Assembly (NCBI RefSeq): GCF_003573695.1
Contig: NC_039362.1
Location: forward strand, 199,494,991-199,558,990
Direction: 5' to 3'
Source of the DNA: Papaver somniferum
Taxonomy: Eukaryota; Streptophyta; Magnoliopsida; Ranunculales; Papaveraceae
Length of the DNA: 64,000 nt
The number at the start of each line of letters is the position of its first letter. The first letter of the stretch is position 1. The notes below the pieces were generated by a model, which was not told the origin of the DNA, ran no database searches, and saw only the letters and a program-made list of their open reading frames with translations. Shown here one piece after another: positions 19,910 to 32,797 of this stretch. A program made the translations under genes and the position numbers.

Positions 19910-22113
19910 TAGGGGTGGGCAACGGACGGACGGTTGCGGATTAGGGGTCACCCGCAACCAAACCGTCAAAGTTGCGGATTTGAGAATTCAAACCGTGACC
20001 GGCCCAATCACTCGCGGATTTGCCCTCTGCGGATCAGCGGATTTTGCGGGCCGGTTGCGGATTAACCGCGGATTTGATCACAAGAATCATCAAAAAAAAC
20101 TAAGTATAGAAACTAGAAAGTTACAAACTAGAGAGTATAGACGTTTTTTTAACACAAAAGAGTTCTAATTCATTAATTCAAAAGCAACAATAGACATAAG
20201 ATAGTTAACAGCTAACACAAAAGAGTACTAATTCAAATGCAACAAGTCTGGTGCCAAGCCATATGAATCTCTGATGCCAAAAACTGAAAAAGAGACCTTG
20301 GATTCGAGTACTAGTTTATTCAATCCATGATAGATATGTCTGGAATTTCCTGCAAGATTTCTGCCGCATCTGTAAAATGAGGAGGAGTTATAGATAATCA
20401 GTAAACACTAAATTTGGGCATCATTCTGATCATAAGTTCCTAATTTGATCTGATATATCATAAGCCGAAGGAACCAATGTCACAAACAGCAGAAATCTTA
20501 AGGGGAGCAAAAATAAGCAATTCTCGAGCAAAAATAAGCAATTCAGTTCAATATCTAATCGCTTATTCTCATATCAAAAACATTCAAACAGGATCACTTC
20601 AATTCTGCCATGCCAATCAACATTCAGATTGACATAAGACAAACAAGAACTCCACCACAATCAGCAACTAATATACAAAGCAAGCTGTAATTTCAATTTT
20701 TAACCACACATTTCTAAGTTCCTTAAATGCCAGATATGACATAAAACGTAAAACACTCAAAGCACATCAGTTCATTTCTGCCATGTAAATGAGCACTGAG
20801 ATCATAGACAAAACCCAAAACACAACTCCACAGCGAGCCAGTAACTAAATTCAGAACTGTAATCTTAAATTTCTAACCATTGTTATTAGAAGAATACAAA
20901 CATTTCTTTGCAACGCTTCCTCGTCTATATCCCTTCGTCTTCAGCCGACTAAAATTATACTTCTTTTCTTCCTGGATGTGAAGGAAAAGCTATCAACATT
21001 AATAACCCCTTTTCCAAATATGATTTATTCACAAAAAAATGGTACCCATTGATTGAACCAATGAAAATCAAAAAATTAATTAGAAATTGAAAATGAATAC
21101 AATTTAACCTTAATTCCCAAAACAAATATACACCAATTAGAATTCCCTGTACCCAATTGAATTCAAAGTTACTTAACCCTATTTCCCAAAACAAAATAAG
21201 AACTCAAAAATGAATACAATTAAATGAGAATGAATCCCCTGTTCCCAATTGAATTGATAATTGAAAGTTAACCCTAATTCCTAAAACAAAAATCTGAACT
21301 AAAATTAAAATTATCTAAATTTAATTGATAATGGAAACCACTAAATCATACAAATGATCTAACAAATATCAATCTCAAATTCTCAATTTTCAGTTCCATA
21401 TAATCTTAGATGAAAAATCAAACTTTACACCAAATTAAAGTAAACCTAAAAGTAATTACCTTTTATGAAAGAGTCAAAGAATACTGAATACATGAACAGA
21501 AAGTGGTATTTGCTTGAGGTTGCGAGAAAATCAAATCACTATCGCCAACGATAGTGATTAGTGAACAAAGAGCTTGGCTATTAACCTAGAAACTTAAAGA
21601 AACGAAAGAGAAAGAAGAGAAACTTTTACTTTAAACCAATCACAAACATGCAATCGATTTGGGGGAAAAAAATCAAAAAATTTAATTTTTCTGCAATCAA
21701 AACTAAAGTTAATCGTTACTTACTTCTCTGCAAATCGATAAAGATGTTACAACCAATGAAGAAGAAATTACTTCTCTGCAATCGAAGATGAGACGATGAA
21801 CTCGAAGAAAAAAAGATGAGACGATGAACTCGAAGGAAAATAAAAGGCTATTAGGGTTTAGAAATATAAGATCCTTATATATAAAACCCCAACTTCCCAT
21901 ATTATCCTTAATACTTTTAATAAATTCCCTAAATGTCCTACGGTGCGGGTAATCCGCGGTTATCAAGTCCCAACCGCAACCGTAACCGCACCGCGTCCGG
22001 ATTTGAAAATGCATCCGTGTCCGGTCCATAACTCTTGCGGATTGGTTTTTACCCGCAAATTTGCAGACGGATACGGATGAAAACCGCGGTTACGGTTTTT
22101 CTGCTCATCCCAA
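19910..22113. mobile_element. Non-autonomous hAT-like element
   Basis: Ends are TAGGGGTGGGCA on the left and, read inward from the right, TTGGGATGAGCA, matching at 9 of 12 positions. Both subterminal regions are packed with GCGGATT-type motifs: seven in the left 170 bp and several in the right 170 bp, in mixed orientation. Plant hAT elements typically have short TAGGGGTG- or CAGGGGTG-type ends and such subterminal motifs (established knowledge). No 8 bp target duplication is visible. The 1.8 kb interior is AT-rich, with a loose internal duplication (about 20580-20700 and 20765-20880) and no transposase. Confidence 0.55.
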
Positions 22114-23540
22114 GTAGATTCGTCAACTAAAGCACCAGACTGTCCCTTCCTAAGTTTATATGGACTTTCTTTAGATTGTCATCAAAGGCTACAATAAAAA
22201 CTTAACAAGTGAGGGAAAGAAATTCAAGTTACCAAGAAGACGTGGAAGACAGTAATAAGAGTATATGATTAGTGATCAGTGCTTTTGGAGAGTACTAGTA
22301 GAACATAGTAATTGGCTAAGACTGGTCCATATGAACGACTTTATTGTACCGATCCGCATATGACCACATAAAATTGATTGTACACATAAAAGGAACCAAT
22401 TATCATAACGTGTATAAAGCATGCAAAATTCAAAGAAAAAATTTGAACTGAGTTTCAGTACTCCATTAAAAATTGCAACTTGAAATGAAAAAATACGGGG
22501 ATCACATTCACAAAGATATAAAACTCCGGGCTCACATTAATTGATCCCAATGATATGATGGCTCTAGGGCTCACATTCACAGAGATATAAAACACCGGGC
22601 TTAACATGATTGAAGGGGTTGTCTTACACAAAACCCAAGGTAATATTCCCTATATGACGATGACATGTTGTTAACCAGGCTCAATGAAATTCCACGTAAA
22701 TTTCAAAAAATAAATAAATAATCACATTACTAGTGCTTTTGGCCGGCCGCATAATGAAAAAAACGAAATAAGAAAGCTTACATCACTTATATACTTTGAC
22801 AATCGTGCTAGATAGTTCCTTTTTATTTATGTGTATGCAGAAACCCAATGAACTCCAAATTATGTTTGTCGGTTCCGAAACAACTTAACCATTATTCTTT
22901 GGCAAAACACTTGGTGCAAACTTGTTTTTTGGATAACATACGGATGCACATTTCTTCTTCGAGATGCATGGCAAACTTCTCACATGCTTAATTTATATGG
23001 AAAACTTAAGATCGTTGGTAAAAAGTAATTCATAAACATGGAAACAAGTTATCAAACTTATATTTATTTGTAAGCTACCAAGCCTTGTTCATCAATATAT
23101 ATAGAGGTTTCCCGAAACACTATAATATCAATCATGGCACTTCTGTGTCCTAGTTGGGTTAGATTATTCCTCTAAAAACCAAGGCTTCCTCTGGTGAAAC
23201 TTTATTAGGGTACGAATTTGAAAATATTCAAAAGGATTCGTGAAGCCCAGTCAGGCTATCTTTTACATGATAGATTTTTTATCTGGATCTAGTTCTTAGT
23301 GATTGTTGTACTTCTCGAATTATAGATTAGAAACAAGATACTGCATATAGAAATCATAAAGTATTCTTCCTCTCAGACCTTGTGATTCCACAAGATTGAT
23401 ATTCAAAACTCTTTTCTTTTGCTTTGTTTGGATTATTATTGGGACGGGCCTGAAAATTACGCCTAGCGCCCCTGGGCGCAGGCCATAACTCCCCCGATGC
23501 ACCACTCTGATGCTACAATCCGGGCCTTAAAACTAGGAAA
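22114..23540. other. Intergenic, one 69 bp tandem duplication
   Basis: Two imperfect copies of a unit beginning tcacattcacaaagatata start at 22502 and 22571. Otherwise I see nothing that can be assigned. Confidence 0.4.
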
Positions 23541-24116
23541 ATGCCTTGTAAGCATGCTCGTGTAGCATGATGCAGCTAACTTAGAATCCACATTGTTCCA
23601 ACTTACCCTTGTTATGCGAAGGGTTTAAATCCATTGAGGCTAGTGTCGATGCATGATTTCATGCATCACTGGCTCTTGAGTCTTTTCTAGGAATAAAACA
23701 TGCCTTAAGCTTAAGCATATTGTTAGAGCATAGCTCGGTCGAACTCACCAAGCGTTGGTATGTCAAGTTTGGTTGTCATATTTTAGTATCAAAACTCATC
23801 TAGAGTCGCTTGATTAAATGCTTGAGTCAACTTCGTTTAGGTTAGACTAGAAAATCTAGGAATGTTGAGACATACAAGTATTACTATGAAGAATGAGAAG
23901 AAGGGTATAAATCCTTGCAAGCATGCTCGTAGAGTATGATGCAGCTAACTTAGCTTCCACACCTTTCCAACTTACCATAGAACACGAGTATAAATCCTTT
24001 CCTCAACGTAGGATATTCATCAATGAATTTTTTATCTAGCTGAGTAATAGTCATACTTACGAGTCTTGTCTAGGCATAAGACATGCCTTGAACTTACGCA
24101 TAGGTCATAGCAGTCC
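23541..24116 (+). repeat. About 200 bp imperfect direct repeat, period 370 bp
   Basis: 23541-23735 and 23911-24116 share blocks such as gcatgctcgt, atgatgcagctaactta, ttccaacttacc and aagacatgcctt. The two copies have diverged strongly. This is probably decayed transposon sequence. Confidence 0.45.
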
Positions 24117-25182
24117 TAGTACCCCTCTTCACTTAGTTTCGGCACTGCTGAGAGCATGCACTTTTCTTTCTCGTGATAATGGTGCAACAATCAGGGTAAT
24201 GCCGTACTTTCCTTAGGTTTATGCAAGCTTCGCTAACTTTCATATCGATGTAGCTTACTTTCGTGGCCATGCCAAACTCATAATTGGTACATATGCCAAC
24301 TCCTTGTAGCTTGATAGGCAGTATGAGCATCCAAGGAATTGAATGCAACTCACCTCATCAAGTCTGGCCACAATCATCTCATGCATCGCAATACCGAGCC
24401 ATATGATATGAGAGGTAAATGTGTCGCAATCATCTCTCAAATAGATGATATGAGCGACAAAGTTCTAGACCGGCAATGCTGCAATTCATTGCGGCTTCCT
24501 ACGTACTCTTCCATACTCTAAAGGGATCAAGCACAGACCGTAGTTCATCCTCGAGTGGACATAAACTTAAGCCAACTCATCTAAAAAGCCGTGTCCTAGC
24601 AATAATGGTAATGGCCACTATAAAATATTTTGTAAAAATAAAAATAAATGAAAATAAAAGAAGTTTTAGAAAATATTTTGTAAACATGTACATGGAAACT
24701 TCAACATGTCAAAAGATACTCTAGCTAGAACAAATAATGTGAATCAGGAGTGGCATGATCATCCTCCTGACTATACCTCTCCTAAGTTGTACATGGTGCA
24801 AGTTGGTTGGCTTTAATGTTATAATTTTAAGGACCCTCAAGCTCGTCAACGCTATTAGACCAGTCAAGATACGATTTAACCGCTAATGACTCAATTAGTT
24901 AATGTAAATTTTAATTAATAGAAATTAATCTAACAATAATCTAGATACCGAACTAATATCGTTAGATAGGTATCGAAAAGTTATGCGAGATGGACTACTC
25001 GAACATGTCATTCGGATACCAGACGAAGAAGAAATCATCGGAATAGTGAGAAACGAAAAATAATCTTTTTTTCATTAGACCGACTTGGGCTGCCCTTATC
25101 CAATTCATCGGGTGTCCCATAAATTCCCTTTGGTCTTATCTAGACCTAACCGAGAAGATAACTCACTTTCTCTTCCTTTCTT

Positions 25183-25235
25183 TTTCATTCTTGTTTTTTC
25201 TTTTCTTTTCTTTTCTTTTCTTCTTCTTCTTCTGT
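25183..25235 (+). repeat. TTTTC / TTC microsatellite
   Basis: A pyrimidine run made of cttttcttttc and cttcttcttc units. Confidence 0.9.
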
Positions 25236-26235
25236 TCTTCTCCGTTTCTCTTTGGCGGTTCTGGGAGAAGATTCTAAGGACATGAAATTGAAGAGAAACT
25301 TAGGGGAAAACTTTAAGAGTTGATTTTTGGTAGAGGTATGGATTCGAGAAACGAATTCAAACTCAAACGGAAAAGGTAAATTAGTGATTAAAATTAGGGT
25401 TCCTAATTTATTGAATTTTCTTTATGAAAGTGTTTTGACTTGATAGATTATAGGTGGGTTTGATCTTAATTGTGTTGTAGATGATTGTATAGAGCTTAAT
25501 TTTAGTTTCCTAAGAAAGATAGTGAATCCGAGGTTAGGATTGGGTGATGTTGATTAAATGAAGAAAATTAATTGAACGATGGTGATTTGAAGAAGAGTTG
25601 ATGTTGTTTCAAGCTAGAGTTAGTGATTGATATTGGGTCATTGATTTAGACTCTTCAAGAAAGAAATTTAGAATTAGGGATTTCAATAGAGATGTAATCA
25701 AGAGAACTGTTGCTGATGAAACTCATGTAGCAGGTGAAGCTATTATTAGTTAGTGCATCTGAATTACAAGACTGTTGACTTGAGAAGCATGGAAATGAGA
25801 CTGAGACTTTGTAGGGGGTAGAACTGTAATGGTGATTGCATGGTGTTGGAGTTGCTTGTTGTAGTATGAATTAACATTTGGAGTTGACATGGAGATGAGT
25901 TTGGATTTGAAGGGGTTAATTAATACAGTGAGAGAGTTATTGTTGAGAATAGATGAATGGATTAGGGAATATATGAGTTGGATCAAGAAGAATGAGTAAC
26001 TATTGTGGAGAGTTGAAATGGATTTGCAGATGTAGATGATTGTACCGAGATACAAGTTATAGTGGTGATGTTGAAGTTGCAGGGGATATCAGTGGCTGGT
26101 GGAAGTTATATGTGGAGTTGTTAAGTATGAGTTGCTGCCAGAGATATGAGAAAATCAATTTTTCACTGGTTGTGGTGTTTTCGGTGGAATGGAGTTGTGT
26201 AGAAAGTAATTTTGAACCTGAGTTGAAATGAAGAG

Positions 26236-29155
26236 TCATAGCATAGATAGTTCAGGTCAGGTCTGCAGAGGTCTGTAGTGGGAGCTGGTCAGGATGTGTA
26301 AGTGTCTTTCGCACACGTGAGAGTGTCGGTCTTTGTTCAATCGGTTAGAGTATATAAACTCGACTACAAGTCTCTGTAATTCATCTTTTTCTAATAATCA
26401 ATCTTGATTACAAACCATCTGCATACAATGTAAACATTCGATTTATTGAATGTTATCATGGTATCGGACCTGAGAAATCAATTTCTCGGGGTATCGATCC
26501 AATTTTTCCACTAATTCAACTTGAAATTTCACTCTTCTGCTGCTGCTCATCATCAACTCGATTGTTCTTTATCCAAAATCAACCGATTGTTCTCCATTTT
26601 ACACAGAATTAAAACTCAGATCTAGATTTCTACCCACAACATCTTCCAATTTCATCTTCAACCAAATATTTCCATCATAATTATCTTACTTTTGCAGCTA
26701 ATTTCTTCATCAAGATTTGCTGATCTTGAATCCTGATGCCGAGATAGTCTGAGCGTGTTCTAGATCGTTACACCAAGGTCTAGTTAGGGCAAAAACTTAA
26801 AGGCATTCCACCGATTGGATTCATCAGAAGATTGGGAAGTTTTTGGTCTCATATCTTACTTCAAGGAAGTCCTCACCTATGTGTTGAAAATCTTGCGTTT
26901 CATATGATGTTTCTGGTTTGAATTTCGTATTGGAGTTGGAGTGGACGAATTAACAGGTTTGAGTTAATCTAAATTCATCACTGTTGTTACCAAGTTTGTT
27001 TCTGGAACTAGTATGCAAATTGCGATTGCTGATGGTTAATAAGTGTGAAGTTGTATTTGATCCTGATGCTAGTATTGCAACAACATCAAGAAGATTAAGC
27101 ATGATTTTATCTCTAAAATTCGGTGTTAGGGTTTGAGCTCTTGGTTGTTTCAATTTCCTGTTGGTGTGTGGATTGAAATTTCTTACCTCATCAACTAGCA
27201 TCTGAGTCTCTGTTGGTGATCTCCATTGCTATCTTTAGATTACTTTAGTTTTAACATCATGTGTTCAGCTTCTACATCACTAGATCAACAACACACAATT
27301 CTGTCTTCAAAAGCTGTTTTCATCATAACTAGAATTGTGACATCTAGTTTTTTTTTATCAAGTCCTACTTGTGCTGATACCTGGAGCTTTTGAGTCTGAG
27401 CATGCCTATCTCCTCTACACCTTGTCTAGATAAGAGAGAAGCTTAAAGTTGTTCCACTTGAAAGTGAGGAAAATCTCCTCTTGAATCACAGATGTGTATT
27501 GATGTGTGTATGGAATGAGAGTTTGCTGCATTATATGTGCTTAATTTGCTTGTTATCAGTTCATCCCGTTGGTATTGGCTTTGGCACATTCCTCTTTTTA
27601 TGAGTGTGTTAGCTTGCGAGTTCAAATGATGAAACTGTATATGATGTTCTGGGATTGAAATTGAGGAGTTACATAAGTACAAGCTAATGTCCTCTTTGAT
27701 GAGTCTATATTCAATTCTGATGTAGCCTGGTTTAGTTATCCTTTCTATTATTTTTCATGTTTCTGAATAATGCCAGACTATCTCTTATTTGCCGGTTTCC
27801 TTCTTTTTTCGATTGAAAATAATACGGGTACTTTAAGTGCTTTCAATAAACTCCTTCAGTCTGCTGCTCTCAACTACTTATAATGTCATTGATGTATGAA
27901 AGTTAGTGGTGTTGGCAATGTATTTGTATGAGAATGCAGCTTACAAGCTCAAGCAATTAAGTGAAAATAGTTTTTATGTGGCATGGATTTCAAATTGTGC
28001 ATTTCTACAAATGGTGATAATGTTAAATTGGTCAGTTGGTGTTCATTTTTTTAAGTTGTCCTGCTGATATTGCTTGTTATACTCTACAGTTTATTGGTTC
28101 AATATTGCATTTCTATGATTGGCTTTGTTAGACCTCGGACTGAGGCTGAGATGTTATGATTGGCTTTGTTGGTAACTTCTGGTAGTGTATTTATACATCT
28201 GGTGACAAACTCAGTTGTTATCCCTGCACTGGATTTTGTCATATACTTCTCATGGCTAGCAGCTGCTGCTTTGTTATGCTACTTCCTTCAGCTTTTTGTG
28301 CAACTATGTGCTGCATCGGCTAGTGAATATGTGGACTGGAAGACTCATGGGCATTGCAGGTTCTTATCGGTTAGAAATTACAATTGTTTTACTAGTATCC
28401 CCCTACAACTAATTCATCAGGCGTAAGTTCAGGTTCTTCGTCCATTGCATTGTATATTTTTTGTTCACCAAATCTGCTTCCTATGCCTACTGCACATGCC
28501 TATTACATTAGCATCTACACCTACTTGACCATTAACTCTACTAAAAAAGCAACAAGAAAAATACATGCTTATACTTTCCTACACCAAATTATGTTATGAA
28601 CTGCATCAAGGACTCTCTCCTACTACTGCAACAAGTACATATTATTCTTTGATTCCCCTCTTATTTTCCTGCACCAACTTGTCATGTTATGCGTTATGGT
28701 ACATCCTATATCGCCAACAACAACTACCATCTCTCAATCTGGCATTTCATCTTTACAAACTTGGGTTTTTCGTTACAAACTTGGGTGTTTCTACCGCTGT
28801 TATTTGTTGTATCTTGTGGTGCTGGAGAGAGTTATATTGTCTGATTTCTAGTGCTCAATAATTATTGTATCTTCAGGTCAGGTCTGCAAGTTCAAGGTTT
28901 CTTTGCCATCCACCTTGACCTTGAGGGGGGATAATAGCATAGATAGTTCAGGTCAGGTTTGTAGAGGTCTGTAGTGAGAGATGGTCAGGTTGTGTAAGTG
29001 TGTTTCCCACACATGAGAGTGTCGGTCTTTGTTCAATCGGTTAGAGTATATAAACTTGACTGCAACTCTCTGTAATTCAATCTTTTTCTAATAATCAATC
29101 TTGATTACAAACCGTCTGCATACAATGCAAACATTCGATTTATTGAACGTTATCA
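26236..29155 (+). mobile_element. Complete small non-autonomous LTR retrotransposon
   Basis: Two LTRs of 223 bp (26236-26458) and 224 bp (28932-29155) are about 93 percent alike by eye. The LTR ends in CA and is followed at once by the primer site TGGTATCGGACC (26459-26470), a variant of the initiator-methionine type TGGTATCAGAGC common in Copia elements. A purine tract TTGAGGGGGGA precedes the right LTR. The 5 bp target duplication aagag flanks both ends exactly (26231-26235, 29156-29160). Both LTRs carry a TATA-like tatataaac motif. The 2.47 kb interior has no gag or pol reading frame, so it is a LARD/TRIM-like non-autonomous element. It sits inside the larger LTR-like region. Confidence 0.85.
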
Positions 29156-29392
29156 AAGAGATGGTGTCAGTACTGAAATAGTTTGTAGGTGAAGCTGTAG
29201 GGTTGTAATTGAAGTTAGAAATGCATTTTTGTTGAAGTCTTGGCATGTTTTGTGTTGCGCCATGATTGTGCATTAGTATGTTTGGCATGTGCAATGGCCT
29301 GTATCAGAATCTTATACCAGTCAGATGTCTGACTGATTCGACTCACCTGACTTGGCCATCTGATTGAGTTGACACTCTGAGTTGCCCCCGAC

Positions 29393-29497
29393 TTGACTCA
29401 GTTGACCATACTTTGACTCATTTGACTGTTGACTCTGACCAGTTGACATGACCTTGGACGTTGACCGTTAATGGACCTCTTCGACTGTTAGTTGACC
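29393..29497 (+). promoter_or_regulatory. Cluster of W-box motifs
   Basis: TTGACT or TTGACC occurs seven times in 105 bp (29393, 29402, 29413, 29422, 29429, 29461, 29492). TTGAC[C/T] is the binding core of plant WRKY factors (established knowledge). The cluster may equally be a decayed GTTGACT tandem repeat. Confidence 0.45.
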
Positions 29498-30177
29498 CGA
29501 ATGGACTGGGTCTTAGATTATTGGGTCGGTTTGATGGACTTGGGCTAAGAGTTAGTTTTCTTATCTTGATGAATTGGACCCCTAATGGTCCGAATTAGCA
29601 TTTGGTTCCTTCTACAAAGTTGTAGATATTCACTAGACTTATCGAATGGACTATATTACCAAACCAATTGAATTAGTAAACCCTTAGATGTGCTAAAGAT
29701 AGATAATGAAGAGGTGTATAACCATAAATGGGCTTAGAACCATTAGATAGTCACTTAATCTTTAACTAGAGACTTGTATAAAATGATGTTATGAGTCCTG
29801 TATGAGCCTTCTGGCTAATTTCTTAGAGTGCTTATGTGACTAACAGTTGATCTTTACTAACAACGATCGATCTAAAAAATGTACTAGTGGGTTATGGATC
29901 TCACGGTATGCGAGGCCTGTCATCAAAGGAGGTGGAAACTCTGTAACCTTCTTGTAATCATTAAGTTTTTCTTTATCTGCGAGGATGATGAGACTTTACT
30001 ATCTGTGTGCATGATTACGTGTACTTTGATGTATTACTTATGTGATACTTTTGTATTCAATGTATGTTATATTTGCATGTAAGATGTTGTTACGATGTGT
30101 TTGTTTGTGATATGCATTATGAGATTTCCCTGCGAGGAGTGTCTGTTTTTTCCCCACGGCTCTCAGCTAAGTTGAGT

Positions 30178-30385
30178 ATGTCTGTACGCCATCCAGTTGA
30201 ATATTATTTTAGTAGGGCGGTACGCCATCCATCTGTAATATTATTATAACTATTTCATTTAGTAGAGCGGTACCCCCATCCGTTTTAATATTATTGCTTA
30301 TTAAGATAGTAGAGCGGTACGCCATCCGTCGGCAATAGTATCTAGTAGGGTGGATCGTCATCCGTCTTGATATTACATATACTAT
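30178..30385 (+). repeat. Degenerate tandem repeat AGTAGNGCGGTACGCCATCC
   Basis: Five imperfect copies start near 30183, 30211, 30261, 30308 and 30343, with spacing of 28 to 50 bp, each followed by an aatattatt-like tail. Confidence 0.7.
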
Positions 30386-30937
30386 TTTATTTGAGGTAAA
30401 TCACTCGTGTGCATATTATACTTTTTTGTCCAACTTTCTGATTTTGATGGTAGTATTCTGAATCATGGTTTGTATGGGCACTCTGTGTGGACGATGTTAA
30501 TATTATTGATTAGAGTTGCTCTCGCGTCGTCTTCTGCAATGAGTTTGGCGAGGTTAGAGTGACACTTGATTCATGATGCATACACTACTGAAAGATTAGT
30601 TTCTTCTTGTTTCTTTCAATTTATATTAAGTGATTCATTGAGCACCCTTTGGGATGATGTGCTCACTCGTTCCCACTACAATATTTTTCAGTTATCAGAA
30701 GTGATGACGCGAATGAAGATATTCGTTCCCATAATCCAAAACGATGGCAGATTAAGAATGTTATGTATTTTTTATAAAGAAATAATAATATTGAGGCACC
30801 TAAAATAATTGAAAAGTGTTGATCTGGTTAATGAGACAAAGGCGATATTTGAGTTTGACTTTTATAAAGAAATCCAAAGGAACTGATACTATTTTTATTT
30901 TATTTTTGAAAATAAGACTTATATTGAAAGGCATCCG

Positions 30938-31655
30938 TTAATCTGCGTATTCAGACTCTTCAGAGACCATTTCATGAGGAATGACTCTTCTAATGGCTGA
31001 ATTTCTAAGATTAACATCAGTAATAGCAGTTATAGGGAGAATGTTGTTTAAGTTACAGGATTCATATGCTTTGACAGTGTCAAAAGCAATTGAAGGAATT
31101 AAAAGGCTAGGAGGTTCTTCATTCCAGGAAGTTGTATTATCAGAACTTCTTCCCTTCTTTGCTAACAAGTCTGCCACCTTGTTAGCTCTCATATCTACAT
31201 ACTGAAAACCTAGAAAAGAGACTAAATTCTTAGCTAATAATTTAACTTCATCTAAGATGGTTATACATTGCCATTGGACTGTTGATTCTCTGCCTTGAAG
31301 ATACTTGATTGTTGCCTGGTTGTCTCATTCAATCACAATTGTTGTATGTTGTTTGTGACTGCCCATTGAGTTGTATTGAGGAGAGCTAGAGCTTCTGCCT
31401 CTTCTGATGAGAAGGTCATGTTGCATCCCATTGCTGCTGCTTTGAATGTCCATGTCCAGTTGCGTAAGATGAAACCAAAACCAGAGTTAGCTAATTCAGA
31501 TATCCAAGAGGCATCACAGTTTATTTTATAGGTATTAATAGCAGGTAGAGACCATATTATCTTTGTGAGTTTTACTATACTGCTGATTGTTTTGTTCTGA
31601 TTACTGCAATCAGGAACCGATACTATTGAGATAGGACAATGTATATTGATTTTAA
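30938..31655 (-). pseudogene. Decayed RNase H domain of a retroelement
   Basis: Read on the minus strand from about 31655, the translation shows a plant retroelement RNase H fold (RVT_3 type). It opens with the first catalytic aspartate in NCDASW, then a glutamate in the FSSEEAEALAL helix, an aspartate in EXDNQ, and the final segment VDMRANKVADLLAKKGR. One frameshift near 31365 and an in-frame TGA at about 31330, next to the third acidic residue, break it. The last intact piece is 30938-31192. No reverse transcriptase lies upstream, so this is an isolated 3' fragment, as left by 5'-truncated LINE insertions. A domesticated RNase H-like gene is less likely because of the breaks. Confidence 0.7.
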
Positions 31656-32385
31656 AACAAATTGTGCCTAGTTAGGATAAAAACAAATTCATCACTGTAT
31701 TATTGATTTTAAATTTCGATCAACCAAATTAAAAGTTCACGAGAAAACTACCAAGTTTTAGGTTAATGGGTTATCTCGGAATATATTTTTTTTCTTTGAT
31801 TTCAGTTAGGTACTGATCATCACCGGTTCTTGACCAAAACCGGTATCGCCGGTTTTAAATTTTCCGAGGATCTTCACCTTTGATAGTTAATTTTTTTTAA
31901 AGATAGTTGTACTGTTGTAGTTAAATCATGGGTTAAGTGATGTCATGAAATCCCAAATGCTTGGCCGTGGTGCTGCTAGAGCAAAAGTTTTTCCCTAAAC
32001 CGGTGTAGAAGGAAAAGGAAGAAGTTTTCGAGGGTTCGGGTTCTGGTTATGGTTAATCTATCCAAGAACTTCACCCCTTTCATTCCTTGGCCTTGACACA
32101 TATTTACAAAATTGATCAAAGACTAAACCAAATCTTAGAAGGCGGAGAATTTGGACACCTCGGTTAAAATAATAACTCCGTAATGTTCATATCAGTGACT
32201 AACCATGGTCTAGAATCCATATATAACGCTTTCATGTCTTTTTCGTCTTGTAAATGAAAACTAAAACTTACCATGATTATGAATTTTGAGAATTGAGATA
32301 GTACCAACAGTACTCCGGTCCGGTTACACCGTGGTTTTCCATTTCTTTTTGATGAGCCGAAGAAGAAGATAAAATATGTTAAAGC
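31656..32385. other. AT-rich stretch, no gene seen
   Basis: Contains an imperfect palindrome of accggt motifs near 31818-31860. Nothing else is supported. Confidence 0.35.
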
Positions 32386-32390
32386 TGATA

Positions 32391-32440
32391 ATTGGGCTTT
32401 CACCGCTTTTATCATGAATTGGGCTTTCACCGCTTTTATG
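32391..32440 (+). repeat. 27 bp tandem duplication
   Basis: The phrase attgggctttcaccgctttt occurs at 32391 and again 27 bases later. Confidence 0.85.
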
Positions 32441-32797
32441 TCAAAGGAAAAAAAATCCGTCTTTCCTTGGACCTGTTCCTTGGAGGTTTTGGTTTGTAAT
32501 CCCCTACACTACCATCCAGTGGTGTGTAAGCTTAAAATCTTTTTTACTGATTCCGGTCGTCCTTAATCTGTTGAGACCAGGAGGGAGATAAAAGTGAGAA
32601 CACAAATTATGAAGTCCAAGAAGTGAATTCAGACGTGAAATCCGAAAAAAACATACCTGTACTATGGGAGTTTGTAGATGAGGGAATTCAGCATTGTTGG
32701 AGTTGCTTCATTACCGATCCGCTACTGGACATCTCTCTTTTACCGGCATAGGAAGAAACAATGTACACGGTAGAGTTACTACTGGTTTTGTACATTT

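Larger units (their letters stand above)
24817..30564 (+). mobile_element. Probable large LTR (solo), interrupted by a nested element
   Basis: The left end begins TGTTATAATTTTAAGGACCC and the right end is gaggttagagtgaca, which resemble the ends of Tekay/Del-type Ty3/gypsy LTRs. It contains a pyrimidine-rich block (25160-25240), a TTGAC-rich block and tandem repeats. Removing the nested element 26236-29155 and one target copy leaves about 2.8 kb. The flanking five bases (tttaa and cttga) do not match, so a solo LTR formed by simple recombination is not proven. Confidence 0.35.

Noticed and set aside
19812..20168. 118-codon plus-strand frame
   Set aside because: It crosses the left end of the hAT-like element, and its second half is the GCGGATT repeat.
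25085..25285. 66-codon plus-strand frame with a phenylalanine/leucine-rich end
   Set aside because: The end is a translated TTTTC microsatellite.
30178..30385. CRISPR-like array
   Set aside because: Plant nuclear context, irregular spacing and imperfect units; it is a degenerate tandem repeat.
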